Source of the DNA: CAKRHR01 sp964423195
Lineage (GTDB): Bacteria; Bacillota; Clostridia; Lachnospirales; Lachnospiraceae
Length of the DNA stretch: 27,690 nucleotides
Direction: 5' to 3'
Assembly (NCBI GenBank): GCA_964423195.1
Contig: CAYRDY010000017.1
Span: 1 to 27,690 of the forward strand
Shown here in pieces: positions 17,063-26,082 of the stretch. Numbering within the stretch: the first letter of the stretch is position 1; each line of letters starts with the position of its first letter. Below the pieces are notes generated by a model. That model was given only the letters and a program-made list of their open reading frames with translations, searched no databases and was not told where the DNA came from. A program made the position numbers and the translations under genes.

Positions 17063-17154
17063 CGTAAGCAACATAATTCCGAAGCATATTCGTGCGCAAC
17101 CCCCGAAGGGGCTATAGAAACGGCAATTATATCTGTCGTTTCCTGTAAAATTAT

Positions 17155-17880
17155 TCACTCCGTGATCATCGGTTCAATGATCAGTTCCAGTAATTTTAGT
17201 GTCAACTCCGGGTGCGGGGCGTTGACGGCAATTCCGACGGCAATGTCCTCCGGCAGATGATAACCCGCCTGGGTGAGCAGGTTATCAGGCAGTACGGACA
17301 GATCGATGCCACACACGTAGTCATATTCCCTGCCGTCCACGCTTACGCCGGCGGGCACGGTGCAGGAAAGCAAAACGCCCATGTCATTTAATTTGGCATA
17401 AATGTCCGCGGGGAGCATTTTTTCAAGGTCCTCCATATAATCGAAGGAGGCCATTGATAAAAGATTATCGCGGCTGGCGACCATCAGATTCAGTTCTCCA
17501 GTGGAGAGCGCGCCAATGAGCTGCTGCAATGTGACCGCCTGATTCATATCATCCTCAAGAGCGCCCGAATTCAGAAAGGACGTATCCAGAAGAATGGTAT
17601 CTCCGGTGCTGTTTACGGCGCCGACATACTGGTCGAATGCCTGATTGACAATTTCGGAAGCGGCGCCCACGTCCTCACACAATCCGTCAAAAACGGCCAG
17701 ACTGATGGTAACTTTATCTTCGTCATAACTCAGTATCGTGTAGAGCAAACCGCCGAAAATAAAAATAATAATGGCAGCGATAAGAAAAGGAAATTTATAG
17801 TAATCCAAGATATAAGTGACTTTTTGCTTAAACGTGAGTTTTTTAAGTTTATCAAGCTCTGATTTCAATGGATTTCTCAT
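17155..17880 (-). CDS. Single-pass membrane protein of unknown function
   Basis: I do not recognise a named family. From ATG 17880 the product has 241 residues: a basic cytoplasmic N-terminus (SELDKLKKLTFKQKVTYILDYYK), one membrane helix at about residues 24-44 (FPFLIAAIIIFIFGGLLYTI), then an acidic extracytoplasmic domain of about 195 residues. That domain has mixed alpha/beta character and includes ELNLMVASRDNLLSMASFDYMEDLEKMLP, which faintly recalls the fold of extracellular solute-binding proteins. The in-frame ATG at 17904 lacks a ribosome site, while ATG 17880 has AGGGAG 10 nt upstream. It starts 61 bp after GH3 on the same strand and is the last gene before the terminator, so a link to the sugar locus is likely but unproven. 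Confidence 0.7.
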   Translation of the reverse strand: MRNPLKSELDKLKKLTFKQKVTYILDYYKFPFLIAAIIIFIFGGLLYTILSYDEDKVTISLAVFDGLCEDVGAASEIVNQAFDQYVGAVNSTGDTILLDTSFLNSGALEDDMNQAVTLQQLIGALSTGELNLMVASRDNLLSMASFDYMEDLEKMLPADIYAKLNDMGVLLSCTVPAGVSVDGREYDYVCGIDLSVLPDNLLTQAGYHLPEDIAVGIAVNAPHPELTLKLLELIIEPMITE

Positions 17881-17941
17881 TATCAATGAACTCCCTGTGA
17901 GCATAACATGCCGTGAAGGACATCGGCGCCACTATTCTTTT

Positions 17942-20518
17942 TTACTTCACCGTCGTCTTTGCCGCCGTCCGGATCACATTGGCCGCGTTAAACTGCAGAT
18001 CCGCCAAAGTAATATGCCAGCCGTCGATTTCCCTGCCTTCTCTCACCGCTTTCACCAGGTCGTCCACATTTTCACTGCAGCCCGGCATCTGAATATCATT
18101 GCCGGCATAGACGCAGCCCGTTGACGCGGAGATCGGATAGACCGCATTCGCTCCGCCGGTTATCTCCGGCCTGTTCTGAGAGGTGAACCAATCGGTCATC
18201 ACCACGCCTTTAAATCCCCATTCATCTCTGGCGACCGTCTGCAGAAGATCACGGTTGTTGGCCGAATGAATACCATTGATCAGATTGTACGAGGTCATGA
18301 TTGACAGCGGCTGAGATTCCTTCACCGCGATCTCAAATCCTTTCAGATAAATCTCCCGCATGGCCCGTTCACTGACATGCGCATTGGTAAAATAGCGGTT
18401 GTCCTCCTGACTGTTGACCGCGAAATGCTTGATGGTCGTGCCCTTGCCCGGATGGCTCTGCACACCCCTGGTAATGGCGGCAGCCGCTTTGCCGGCCACG
18501 ACAGGGTCCTCGGAATAATATTCAAAATTGCGACCGCAGAGCGGATTTCTGTGAATATTCATCGCCGGAGCCAGCCACAGGTCAATATTGAACTGTTCCA
18601 TTTCTGAACCGATCATGGAACCGGCCGCTTCCAGTATCTCCGGATTCCACGCCTGTGCCAGCGCCCAGCCGATCGGAATGGCAGTGCAGTACTGATAATA
18701 ATTATCCACCTGCGATTCGTCGATATTCGGGTCAAACGGCTCGATCACATCACCGAGAATACTGCCGCCCGGCAACAGACGGCCTTCCTTATCCGTCTTA
18801 AAGTGCGGCTGCAGACGCAGTCCGGCCGGCCCGTCCGCCATGATGATTCCCTTGATGCCGCGTTCCTCCGCCAAAATAGAAGATGAATCCCCGGCTGCTC
18901 CGGGCACCAGAGCGGAAGCATTGCCCACAATCTCGCCGCCCTCCGTGCGCAGGGTGCCGACACAGAACTCCGCCAGTTCTTCCACTGTCAACTGAGCAAC
19001 CAGTTCTTCCACCGTGCACTTGCCGCTCAAAACATCATCCATCGTCAGTTTTTCGGTTTTTTCTGTTGTATAAGGCACTCTCTCGCCATGATAAACAGCC
19101 TTTTCCGTCGGAATTTGAGCCGCGGACACAAAAATTTTTGCAGGCGCGCTACTCTGATCATCGCACCCGTCCGCCGGCGAATTTGACAAACACGTCTCCG
19201 GCGCTTTCAATTCCTCGAAGGCCGCGTCCGCCGCGAAAACATTCTTCAGCTCGGCGGCCCTTACCCGCGCGTCGAGCACAATCTCGGCCACGGCCTTCGT
19301 ATGCCTGGAACTATTGCCGACGCGGATGATATAACTGCCCGGCTCCAGCACCCACGACGCGCATTTCTGGCAGTAGGACGCCATATCCGCCAGCGCATAG
19401 CGGATGTTCACGGTCTCAGACGCGCCCGGCGCAAGAAGCCCGGTCTTTGCAAAGGCAGCCAGTTCCTGGTACGGCTTGTCAAGCCTGCCCGCCGGCGCGG
19501 AATAGTAAACCTGCACCACTTCTTTGCCGGCATAAGTATCGCCCGTATTGGTCACCTTTGCCGTGACCACGACATCGCCGCCCTCGACCGTCACCGACAC
19601 GTCCGAGATCTCAAAAGTTGTGTAAGATTTGCCGTAGCCGAAGCAGTAGAGCGGCTCCACGCCGAAAGTGTCAAAATAGCGGTAACCGACATAGATGCCC
19701 TCGCTGTAATACTCGTCGTCCACATTGCCGTCATTGTGACTGAATGTTTCCGAGGACGGATAATCGCTGTATTTTTTCGCCCAGGTATCGGTCAGCTTTC
19801 CCGACGGCGTCACCGCGCCGGTGAGCACGTCCGCCAGCACATTGCCGCCGATATTGCCGAGCTGTGTCATCAGCAGAATGGCGCTCAGGCCCGGTATCTC
19901 CCTGATCCGCGTCAGCTCCATCACGCCGCCGATATTGAGCACAAGAATCACATTCTTATAATGCTGCCCGAGGACGGTCAGACTTTCAATCTCCTCCGCA
20001 AACGGCAGATAATCGCCCTCTCGGTTCCAGCGGTCAGCACCCTCGCCGGAATTTCTGGAAATCACATAAATCGCTGTTTCCGCCTCCGCGAGATCCGCCT
20101 CGGATACCGCCGGCGCCGCCGGCTCCACAAACGGATCATAGAAAGTGAGCATCATTTCCGGCATTCCGGTTTCCACGGACTTTTCCTTTAAAAACGCCGC
20201 ATACTCATCCCGCGCCTCAGCGCGGATCCTGTCATAACGATCCATCCAGCACCTGTTTGCAATCTCAAAACCGGCCTCCTCCAATCCCTGCTCGATCGTC
20301 ACCACTGTCCTTGAATTGACATCGCCCGAACCAGTGCCGCCCTTGACCGTCAGGCGGGCACCGCTGCCAAACAGCGCGATCTTTCCCGGCTTCAGCGGCA
20401 GCGCGCCATTATTTTCAAGAAGCACCAGACACTCACCGGCCAGACGCCTTGAGAGCGCCATGTGATCAATCTCTGACTGCGTGATCTCAGGCGAGGTTGA
20501 GGCAAAATATTTTCCCAT
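17942..20518 (-). CDS. Glycoside hydrolase family 3 beta-glucosidase, domain-permuted
   Basis: This enzyme likely removes terminal beta-linked glucose from oligosaccharides in the cytoplasm, as no signal peptide is present. The 858-residue product (ATG 20518, GGGGGA 11 nt upstream; the open frame to 20596 has no site) has GH3 domains in reversed order. The alpha/beta sandwich domain comes first (about 30-300), then a fibronectin-III-like domain (about 305-405), then a linker. The (beta/alpha)8 catalytic domain comes last (about 495-858) and carries KHFAVNSQEDNR and the nucleophile aspartate D776 in VVMTDWF. Permuted GH3 enzymes of this kind are known from rumen Butyrivibrio and Ruminococcus. 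It lies after the GH5 gene. Exact linkage preference cannot be read. Confidence 0.92.
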   Translation of the reverse strand: MGKYFASTSPEITQSEIDHMALSRRLAGECLVLLENNGALPLKPGKIALFGSGARLTVKGGTGSGDVNSRTVVTIEQGLEEAGFEIANRCWMDRYDRIRAEARDEYAAFLKEKSVETGMPEMMLTFYDPFVEPAAPAVSEADLAEAETAIYVISRNSGEGADRWNREGDYLPFAEEIESLTVLGQHYKNVILVLNIGGVMELTRIREIPGLSAILLMTQLGNIGGNVLADVLTGAVTPSGKLTDTWAKKYSDYPSSETFSHNDGNVDDEYYSEGIYVGYRYFDTFGVEPLYCFGYGKSYTTFEISDVSVTVEGGDVVVTAKVTNTGDTYAGKEVVQVYYSAPAGRLDKPYQELAAFAKTGLLAPGASETVNIRYALADMASYCQKCASWVLEPGSYIIRVGNSSRHTKAVAEIVLDARVRAAELKNVFAADAAFEELKAPETCLSNSPADGCDDQSSAPAKIFVSAAQIPTEKAVYHGERVPYTTEKTEKLTMDDVLSGKCTVEELVAQLTVEELAEFCVGTLRTEGGEIVGNASALVPGAAGDSSSILAEERGIKGIIMADGPAGLRLQPHFKTDKEGRLLPGGSILGDVIEPFDPNIDESQVDNYYQYCTAIPIGWALAQAWNPEILEAAGSMIGSEMEQFNIDLWLAPAMNIHRNPLCGRNFEYYSEDPVVAGKAAAAITRGVQSHPGKGTTIKHFAVNSQEDNRYFTNAHVSERAMREIYLKGFEIAVKESQPLSIMTSYNLINGIHSANNRDLLQTVARDEWGFKGVVMTDWFTSQNRPEITGGANAVYPISASTGCVYAGNDIQMPGCSENVDDLVKAVREGREIDGWHITLADLQFNAANVIRTAAKTTVK

Positions 20519-20644
20519 GATCTGATCATTCCCCCTTTTCCTCATTTTGATTGACTTGTAACCGATCAGATTTGTAATCAGTTCAGGATATTCCAAATAC
20601 CCATACGCCGTGCCTCTTATTTTACTACTTATTTCCCTGAATGT

Positions 20645-21808
20645 CTATGCTGTATACCATCCGAAATCCGCGCAGCGGCCCAGATCCCAGCAGTCCCAGC
20701 CGACCCAGTCACTTCCGTGCACAGTATCGGTCAGCAGTTTGTAGCTCCAGTAAAAGTTCCCGGAACCTTTATCCCACGCCGCAAGCTGTGCCTTGCAGAG
20801 CGTCTGATAAATCTTCTTTTTCTCCTCGTCCGAAACTGTCGCCGCGCCTTCTGAGCTGACCCCATTCAGAATAGACTTCCCGCCCTCTGTATCGTAGCCG
20901 CAGGCCAGAGAATTAAACAGGCACCACTCGCCAACGATCACCGGAAAATACTGCTGCATCTCCTCGATTTCCTTGGCATATGTCTCCTCGATATATTTCA
21001 AATAGCCCTCTAGGGTATGCTCGCAGCCGTACATTTCCGCCATCATCAGATACTGATGCGTGTCGAGTACCACATTCTTATACTTGTCCTCACGCATGAA
21101 ATCTTTCCATGCCGTCAGATTGAACGCGTCGTGGAAAACCACATACTTATCTTCGGCCATGAACTCGCGCATCGCGTCGTAGGCGCGGCAGTAAAAATCT
21201 CTCAGAAAGGCCATGGACATCCCTGCGGAGCCCTCGGCTTTTTTGGCATCCACAGGCGGAAAACGTCTCTGCATATCCATCACAGCCCACATCTCCTCGG
21301 TCAACGGCTCGTTGAGGATCTCAATCCCCCAAAGCCCCGGACGCTTGCCATAGCGCTGCGCAAGCCGCCGCAGGACACTGAGCTCAAACTCAACCTCCTC
21401 CGGCTCCTGCGCCCATTTGCAGACGCCGCTGATCCCGCCATTGTCCGAACCGTTCTGGCTGTCCGGCGCGGTATGCAGATCGATCAGAATCTGAAGGCCA
21501 TAGCGCTCCGCCCAGTCAAAGGCCTTGTCAAGCTCCTCCGTGCAGCCGATAAACGGTGGACGGTCACCAAAAATAAAATACGGCACCGGAATACGCACCG
21601 TGTCCAGCCCCAGCGCCTTGATTCTCGTAAAATCGCGCTCTGTGATATACTCCGCGCGGTGGGCTTTAATCCTGGCCTCGTAGACTTCCGGCGAGAGCTG
21701 CGTCGGCAGATAATATTCATCGTCGGCCGTTGTCCCCGCAAACAAGCCCGGGCTCATCCACTTCTCAAGCACCAGCCAATTCCCAAAATTTACACCTTTA
21801 ACTTTCAT
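20645..21808 (-). CDS. Glycoside hydrolase family 5, exo-beta-1,3-glucanase-like
   Basis: This is a (beta/alpha)8 retaining hydrolase of 387 residues. The N-terminal GVNFGNWLVLEKWM motif is typical of the GH5 branch containing exo-1,3-beta-glucanases and related beta-glucosidases. The catalytic acid/base is E167 in EILNEP, the nucleophile is E294 in IVGEW, and the conserved H112 lies in DLHTAPDSQNG. No signal peptide is seen, so it acts on imported oligosaccharides. ATG 21808 has AAAGGAG 6 nt upstream. It is separated from the upstream transporter genes by a 417-bp region holding a structured RNA, and precedes the GH3 gene by about 126 bp. Substrate is inferred: beta-gluco-oligosaccharides, perhaps 1,3-linked. 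Confidence 0.9.
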   Translation of the reverse strand: MKVKGVNFGNWLVLEKWMSPGLFAGTTADDEYYLPTQLSPEVYEARIKAHRAEYITERDFTRIKALGLDTVRIPVPYFIFGDRPPFIGCTEELDKAFDWAERYGLQILIDLHTAPDSQNGSDNGGISGVCKWAQEPEEVEFELSVLRRLAQRYGKRPGLWGIEILNEPLTEEMWAVMDMQRRFPPVDAKKAEGSAGMSMAFLRDFYCRAYDAMREFMAEDKYVVFHDAFNLTAWKDFMREDKYKNVVLDTHQYLMMAEMYGCEHTLEGYLKYIEETYAKEIEEMQQYFPVIVGEWCLFNSLACGYDTEGGKSILNGVSSEGAATVSDEEKKKIYQTLCKAQLAAWDKGSGNFYWSYKLLTDTVHGSDWVGWDCWDLGRCADFGWYTA

Positions 21809-21920
21809 TTTAATCTCCTTTCCACTGCCATTCAGCCGGCAGCACAGACAGCGATAAAATATTATTTTTCACACGATCCTCTCCGGATCCCGGATAAACC
21901 GGAAATAAAATATTTTCAAT

Positions 21921-22218
21921 TATAAAACAGCCCGGACAGCTGTTGCATTTCCATAAAAGGATACGGGAAGTACAACTTTACCATCCGGGCGATTTGTCAC
22001 TAAACTCTCATGCCCGCAAGCGGGGCAACACCATAAATAAAAGCCCTCCGGATTGCTCCGTGCTCCGCACTCCCGCAATCCGGCCCCGTATTCGCAAATC
22101 GCGTCGCTTTCTCTGATCGCGCCGCTTTTTTGCTCATACGGGTTAGCGTCTCTAATGGACAGACGGCTCAGCATGCAAGCATGCTGTCCACCTGCCCATT
22201 GAGACTGGGCTTTTAGAG
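21921..22218 (-). ncRNA. Highly structured RNA resembling HEARO/omega RNA, without iscB
   Basis: Bases 21809-22225 hold no convincing gene but fold strongly on the minus strand. From 5': CTCTAA (22218-22213) pairs with TTAGAG (22155-22150) and encloses two hairpins. These are GCCCA/TGGGC, and TGGACAG/CTGTCCA with the inner CAGCATGC/GCATGCTG. Next, CCCGTAT (22142-22136) pairs with ATACGGG (22091-22085). Then CCGGATTGC (22083-22075) pairs with GCAATCCGG (22056-22048) around a nested GTGC/GCAC stem. GCCCCGC/GCGGGC follows at 22026-22012. The 3' part contains GTGACAAATCGCCCGG and GGTAAAGTTGTACTTCCCG, which I recall as HEARO-like (guide RNA of IscB nucleases), though from memory only. A terminator-like ACAGC/GCTGT hairpin with a TTTTA tail closes it (about 21942-21922). 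No iscB follows; the GH5 gene does. Confidence 0.5.
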
Positions 22219-22225
22219 TAAATTT

Positions 22226-23944
22226 TTACTCTGGCTGAATAACGCCCGTCGTCACACTGTTGATCTTCTCAACGTTCTCGGCAGGTGTCTCTGTCGGCCC
22301 GTTTTCTTCCAGCCACGTGTCGAGCTGCGCCTGCTTCTCATCCATTACGTCCTGCAGGCCTGCCGCGTACAGGGCGTCATTGAGCTGCTTCAGCGTCGAT
22401 TCCACGTTCGCCGCGCCGCCGACGGAACCGGTCTCAAGAGCCGGCCTGTAAGTCTCAAGCGCATTCTGCAGCGCCGTGATCTCCGTTGAGTAAGCGGAGC
22501 TGTCCCACATAAAGCCGAAGGCCGGTGAATATTCCGCCCAGTCATTGTGATGTTTGAGCAGATCCCAGTAATCAGCTGTCTTGGTGCCGTCGTTCCACAC
22601 ATAGGAGATGTACTGGTTGCCGAGCATCCAGCCGGTGTTCATGTGATATTTATAATTTGCGGAATCCTCGCCGTCCACAAAGTAAGCCGTGCCGTCGTCG
22701 AGTACCTGATAATTGACGCCCTCAATGCCGTTCTGCCAGATATTCATGACGGTCGGGTCTGAATACATGGCGGCGATGAATTTGAAGGCCATATCCGGAT
22801 CCTGGCTGTTGGTGGCGATGCCCGTATCAAAGAAAGACACGTTCGTGGTCCCATAGCCGCCTTCGATATCATTGCCGAAATACATCGCATAGCCCGGCAT
22901 ACCGTTCTGAGACTCGGCCTCCGCCAGAAATCCCGGTTTAATGGCCGTCGCATACGCAAAGGTATTGCCTGCCTTCACCATGGTGGCGCTGCCCTGCTGA
23001 TCGGTCAGAGCGTCCTTGTAAATATAGCCCGCGTCAAACCACTCGGCCAGCCTGGTGACGGCTTCCTTGTAGGCTTCAGTCTCGTACTCATTGACGACTG
23101 TGGTCGAAGCATGGTCGCTCTCCCAGTCAAGCACGCCAAAATGGTCGGCCAAATCATCAAAGTACGCGAAACGGGCCATCTGGCTCGATGAACCCTGGAG
23201 ATAGAGCGGGGTCATATTCGGATAAGCCTCATGGACAGTCGCGAAAATATCTGTGGCCACATCCCAGTCGTAGATCACGCCCTCATAGGTATCAGCGTTG
23301 TCCTTCAGGCCATATTTCTCGGCAATGCCCAGCTCATCGCAGATGTCTTTCCTCATCCACAGGCCGCCCAGCTCGACAGATTCCTTGTTGGCCGGGAAGC
23401 CGAACAGGACGTCGCCCATGCGGCCGACCCATGCGTTCTCCTCACCGAGAGCGTCGATGATTTTCTGCCCATCCTCAGTGGACATATACGGTGTCATATC
23501 GACGATACCGTTCATCGCGATCCAGCCTGAAGCGTAGTTGTAAAAAATAGGCAGGACATCCAGCGCGTCGCCGCCGGTGAACATCAACTGGATCTTCTGG
23601 TTCCACTCAGCATACTGAAGCGGCATGAACTCAACTTCCATATGATAATTCGGGATCATATACTCGTTCAGGGCGTCCTGGACCGCCGCGCGGGCCGCCT
23701 CATCCTGCTGGTACATCTCGATGTAGGCAAATGTCAGATGGTACGGATTGTCAGCGGTATACTCGCCATAACTGGTGGTCGTGGTACTGCCGTCGTCTGA
23801 GACCTGCGCACCGCTGGTCGTCTCACCGCCTGCCGCCCCGCCGCCGGCATTGCCGCCTGAACTGTCGCCTCCGCCGCAGCCGATGATCATGGCGCCTGCC
23901 GTCACGACGGCCAGAAACAGCGCCAAAATTTTCTTTTTCTTCAT
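22226..23944 (-). CDS. ABC sugar transporter extracellular binding lipoprotein (family 1, LplA-like)
   Basis: This is a 572-residue binding protein. The lipoprotein signal peptide ends at IIGC, with Cys23 as the lipid anchor. A Gly/Ser/Thr-rich tether (to about residue 55) follows, then a large two-lobed binding fold with features of the long LplA/YtcQ-type proteins that serve oligosaccharide importers in Firmicutes. Many exposed Trp/Tyr residues in the second half fit carbohydrate stacking. AGGAGG lies 9 nt before ATG 23944. It follows the two permease genes, separated by a hairpin at 23987-24022 that may set relative expression. The stop codon lies inside the palindrome AGAGTAAAAATTTACTCT. 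Confidence 0.9.
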   Translation of the reverse strand: MKKKKILALFLAVVTAGAMIIGCGGGDSSGGNAGGGAAGGETTSGAQVSDDGSTTTTSYGEYTADNPYHLTFAYIEMYQQDEAARAAVQDALNEYMIPNYHMEVEFMPLQYAEWNQKIQLMFTGGDALDVLPIFYNYASGWIAMNGIVDMTPYMSTEDGQKIIDALGEENAWVGRMGDVLFGFPANKESVELGGLWMRKDICDELGIAEKYGLKDNADTYEGVIYDWDVATDIFATVHEAYPNMTPLYLQGSSSQMARFAYFDDLADHFGVLDWESDHASTTVVNEYETEAYKEAVTRLAEWFDAGYIYKDALTDQQGSATMVKAGNTFAYATAIKPGFLAEAESQNGMPGYAMYFGNDIEGGYGTTNVSFFDTGIATNSQDPDMAFKFIAAMYSDPTVMNIWQNGIEGVNYQVLDDGTAYFVDGEDSANYKYHMNTGWMLGNQYISYVWNDGTKTADYWDLLKHHNDWAEYSPAFGFMWDSSAYSTEITALQNALETYRPALETGSVGGAANVESTLKQLNDALYAAGLQDVMDEKQAQLDTWLEENGPTETPAENVEKINSVTTGVIQPE

Positions 23945-23986
23945 GAAATGAATCCTCCTATCTTGCTTTTTAATGATATGATAACC

Positions 23987-24022
23987 CCAAAACCGGACGC
24001 ATCTTCCTGCCTCCGGTTCTGG
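23987..24022 (-). other. Intercistronic hairpin between permease and binding-protein genes
   Basis: On the minus strand CCAGAACCGGA (24022-24012) pairs with TCCGGTTTTGG (23997-23987), one mismatch, 14-nt loop. It has no T-tract after it. Such stems upstream of a binding-protein gene often stabilise that part of the mRNA, giving more binding protein than permease; that role is inferred here. Confidence 0.6.
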
Positions 24023-24040
24023 CAGCTACATTTTTAGGTA

Positions 24041-24934
24041 TCAGCCCTTCACAGCGCCGACCGCGATACCCTTTGCATAGTACTTCTGGAACCAAGGGAA
24101 AATGATCATGATCGGCAGGATGGCCACGAAAGCGATCGCCATCTGAATACCGGTTGCCGGCAGAGCCGCTGCCGCTCCGGACACATTGGCGTCCGAGCTC
24201 TGAGCCAGATACTGAATATTCTGGCTCATTCTGTTCAACAGGTTCTGCACATTGAACAGGCCCTCGCCTCTCGACGACAGATAGTAAAGGCCATTGGTCC
24301 AGTCATTCCAGTAACTCAGGCCGGCGAATGTGCCCATGGTCACAAGGATCGGCTTGCCCAGCGGAATCACGATCTGCCGGAAAATCCTGAACTGGCTCGC
24401 CCCGTCGATCTGGGCCGCCTCATACAGGGCATCCGGGATGCTTGTCGCGAAATACGTTCGCATCATCATGACATTCCAGCCGCTGACCAAAAGGTTCGGG
24501 ATCAGCTGTGCGAAGATCGTGTCCCTGATATGGAAAGTACCCGTCCACATGATGTAGGAAGGAACAATGCCGCCGTTGAACAGCATCGTGAAGAACACAA
24601 AAAACATCAAGGCCCGACGGAATGGCAGGTTCTTGACCGCCAGCGGGTAAGCCATCATCGCGGAGAGCAGCACATTGATCAGTGTACCGACGATTGTCAC
24701 CACGATGCTGATGCCGTAAGATTTGATGATCTTTGTACCGGACTTAATAATATAGGCATAGGAAGCCAGTGAAAACTTCTTCGGAAAGAACGAATAGCCA
24801 TTGGCCACCAGCGTATTTTCATCCGTGATCGACGACATGAACAGAAGCAGGAACGGGAGGACAATCACCAATGTCCAGATGATCATAACTGTGTTTGCTA
24901 AAATCTGATATTTGGAAAACGGTTTTTCAGTCAT
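24041..24934 (-). CDS. Carbohydrate ABC transporter permease (YtcP/MalG-like)
   Basis: This is a 297-residue permease with six predicted membrane segments. The coupling loop EAAQIDGASQFRIFRQIVIP (about residues 170-190) is a textbook EAA motif of carbohydrate importers. The C-terminal YAKGIAVGAVKG is typical of the YtcP branch. The frame extends to 24991, overlapping the neighbour, but ATG 24934 has AAAGGAGGAGGG 8 nt upstream. It begins 16 bp after the LplB-like permease gene. No ATPase gene is present, which is usual for this branch because a shared MsmX-like ATPase elsewhere energises several importers. Confidence 0.92.
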   Translation of the reverse strand: MTEKPFSKYQILANTVMIIWTLVIVLPFLLLFMSSITDENTLVANGYSFFPKKFSLASYAYIIKSGTKIIKSYGISIVVTIVGTLINVLLSAMMAYPLAVKNLPFRRALMFFVFFTMLFNGGIVPSYIMWTGTFHIRDTIFAQLIPNLLVSGWNVMMMRTYFATSIPDALYEAAQIDGASQFRIFRQIVIPLGKPILVTMGTFAGLSYWNDWTNGLYYLSSRGEGLFNVQNLLNRMSQNIQYLAQSSDANVSGAAAALPATGIQMAIAFVAILPIMIIFPWFQKYYAKGIAVGAVKG

Positions 24935-24950
24935 TTCTCTCCCTCCTCCT

Positions 24951-25883
24951 TTAGAATAATGCGTCCTCAGGACTGATCTTGCGCACCACAAGGTTTGCGA
25001 TCAGAACGACGACAAAACCTACAACGGACTGATAGAAACCTGCGGCCGCGGACATGCCGATATTGCCCTGCTCCATCAAGCCCCGGTATACATAGGTATC
25101 AATCGTATTCGTGGTCGAATACAGCAGGCCGGAGTTTCGAGGTACCTGATAGAAAAGACCGAAATCCGAGAAGAAAATACGGCCGACATTCATCAGCGTC
25201 AGGGTGATCACCGTCGTCTTCAGTTCCGGAAGCGTCACATATCTGATCTGCTGCAATTTGCTCGCCCCGTCGAGATTTGCCGCCTCATACAGTGACGTGT
25301 CAATCCCGTTGATGGTGGAAATGTAGATCAGACAGCCATAACCCACACCTTTCCACAGATTGACAAAAACCAAGATGAACGGCCAGTAGCTTGGATTCGA
25401 GTACCAGTCAATCGGATTGTCCTTCAGAATCGTGTTGTTGACGATACCTGTACTCTGGCTCAGAAACGCGTAAACGATGTAGCCGAGGATAACGGCTGAC
25501 ATCAGGTACGGGAACAGGATCGCGCTCTGATATAATTTTTTCAGTTTCGAATTGAGCACATCGCAGATAAAGATAGCGAAAATGATCCCCACCACCATGT
25601 TGATCACGATAAACGCCAGATTGTAGAGAATGGTATTTCTCGTGATCGTGAAGGCATCCGGCGAACTGAACAAAAACTTGAAATTCTGGATGCCGTTCCA
25701 CGGGCTGCCCAGAATGCCTGCCCGCGCATTGTACTGTTTAAAGGCCACAATGATGCCGCCCATCGGGATGTAATTGTTGATGATCAGATAGATCGCACCC
25801 GGCAAAAACAGCAGATACAGGGGAAGGAACTGTTTGATCGTCGCTCTTTTGCTTCTGGTTCCCACATGTTGTTTCTTACCCAT
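24951..25883 (-). CDS. Carbohydrate ABC transporter permease (LplB/MalF-like)
   Basis: This is the first gene of the transporter operon: 310 residues and six predicted membrane segments. The conserved MGGIIVAFKQYNARAGILGS is near the N-terminus and the coupling motif EAANLDGASKLQQIRYVTLP sits at about residues 205-225. AAGGAGG lies 8 nt before ATG 25883. Together with the YtcP-like permease and the lipoprotein it forms a family-1 oligosaccharide importer. The AraC regulator upstream on the same strand is the likely controller. Confidence 0.92.
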   Translation of the reverse strand: MGKKQHVGTRSKRATIKQFLPLYLLFLPGAIYLIINNYIPMGGIIVAFKQYNARAGILGSPWNGIQNFKFLFSSPDAFTITRNTILYNLAFIVINMVVGIIFAIFICDVLNSKLKKLYQSAILFPYLMSAVILGYIVYAFLSQSTGIVNNTILKDNPIDWYSNPSYWPFILVFVNLWKGVGYGCLIYISTINGIDTSLYEAANLDGASKLQQIRYVTLPELKTTVITLTLMNVGRIFFSDFGLFYQVPRNSGLLYSTTNTIDTYVYRGLMEQGNIGMSAAAGFYQSVVGFVVVLIANLVVRKISPEDALF

Positions 25884-26012
25884 TTTTTTTCCTCCTTCTT
25901 CATTTTTTCATCATGCGGATGCCGGATTCCCATGAAAGCCCAAACGCAATGCTGAATTTCCATGGATTCCGTATCGCACTTCCAGCGTTTATATTTTACT
26001 AATTAAAAATTT

Positions 26013-26059
26013 ATTTATATATCATATTTCTTACTGTTTTATCTTGTTTCTGATATTGT
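26013..26059 (-). promoter_or_regulatory. Putative AraC-regulator site upstream of the permease operon
   Basis: Read on the plus strand, ATTTATATATC is followed by TTTCT (26027-26031) and TTTCTGATATT (26047-26057). The same arrangement occurs upstream of araC at 27577-27623. The site lies about 130-175 bp before the permease start, a common place for activator half-sites. Binding is inferred. Confidence 0.5.
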
Positions 26060-26082
26060 TTATTTTGACAGAATAATAAATT

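Noticed and set aside
19301..20191. 296-codon plus-strand frame opposite GH3
   Set aside because: It is a shadow of a clearly real gene with no family resemblance.
21017..21925. 302-codon plus-strand frame opposite GH5
   Set aside because: It lies opposite the conserved catalytic barrel, with His/Arg/Leu bias and no recognisable domain.
21920..22174. 84-codon minus-strand reading frame with a CPAC-type cysteine cluster
   Set aside because: It runs through the structured RNA region, its codons coincide with stem arms, it has no clear ribosome site, and I recognise no family.
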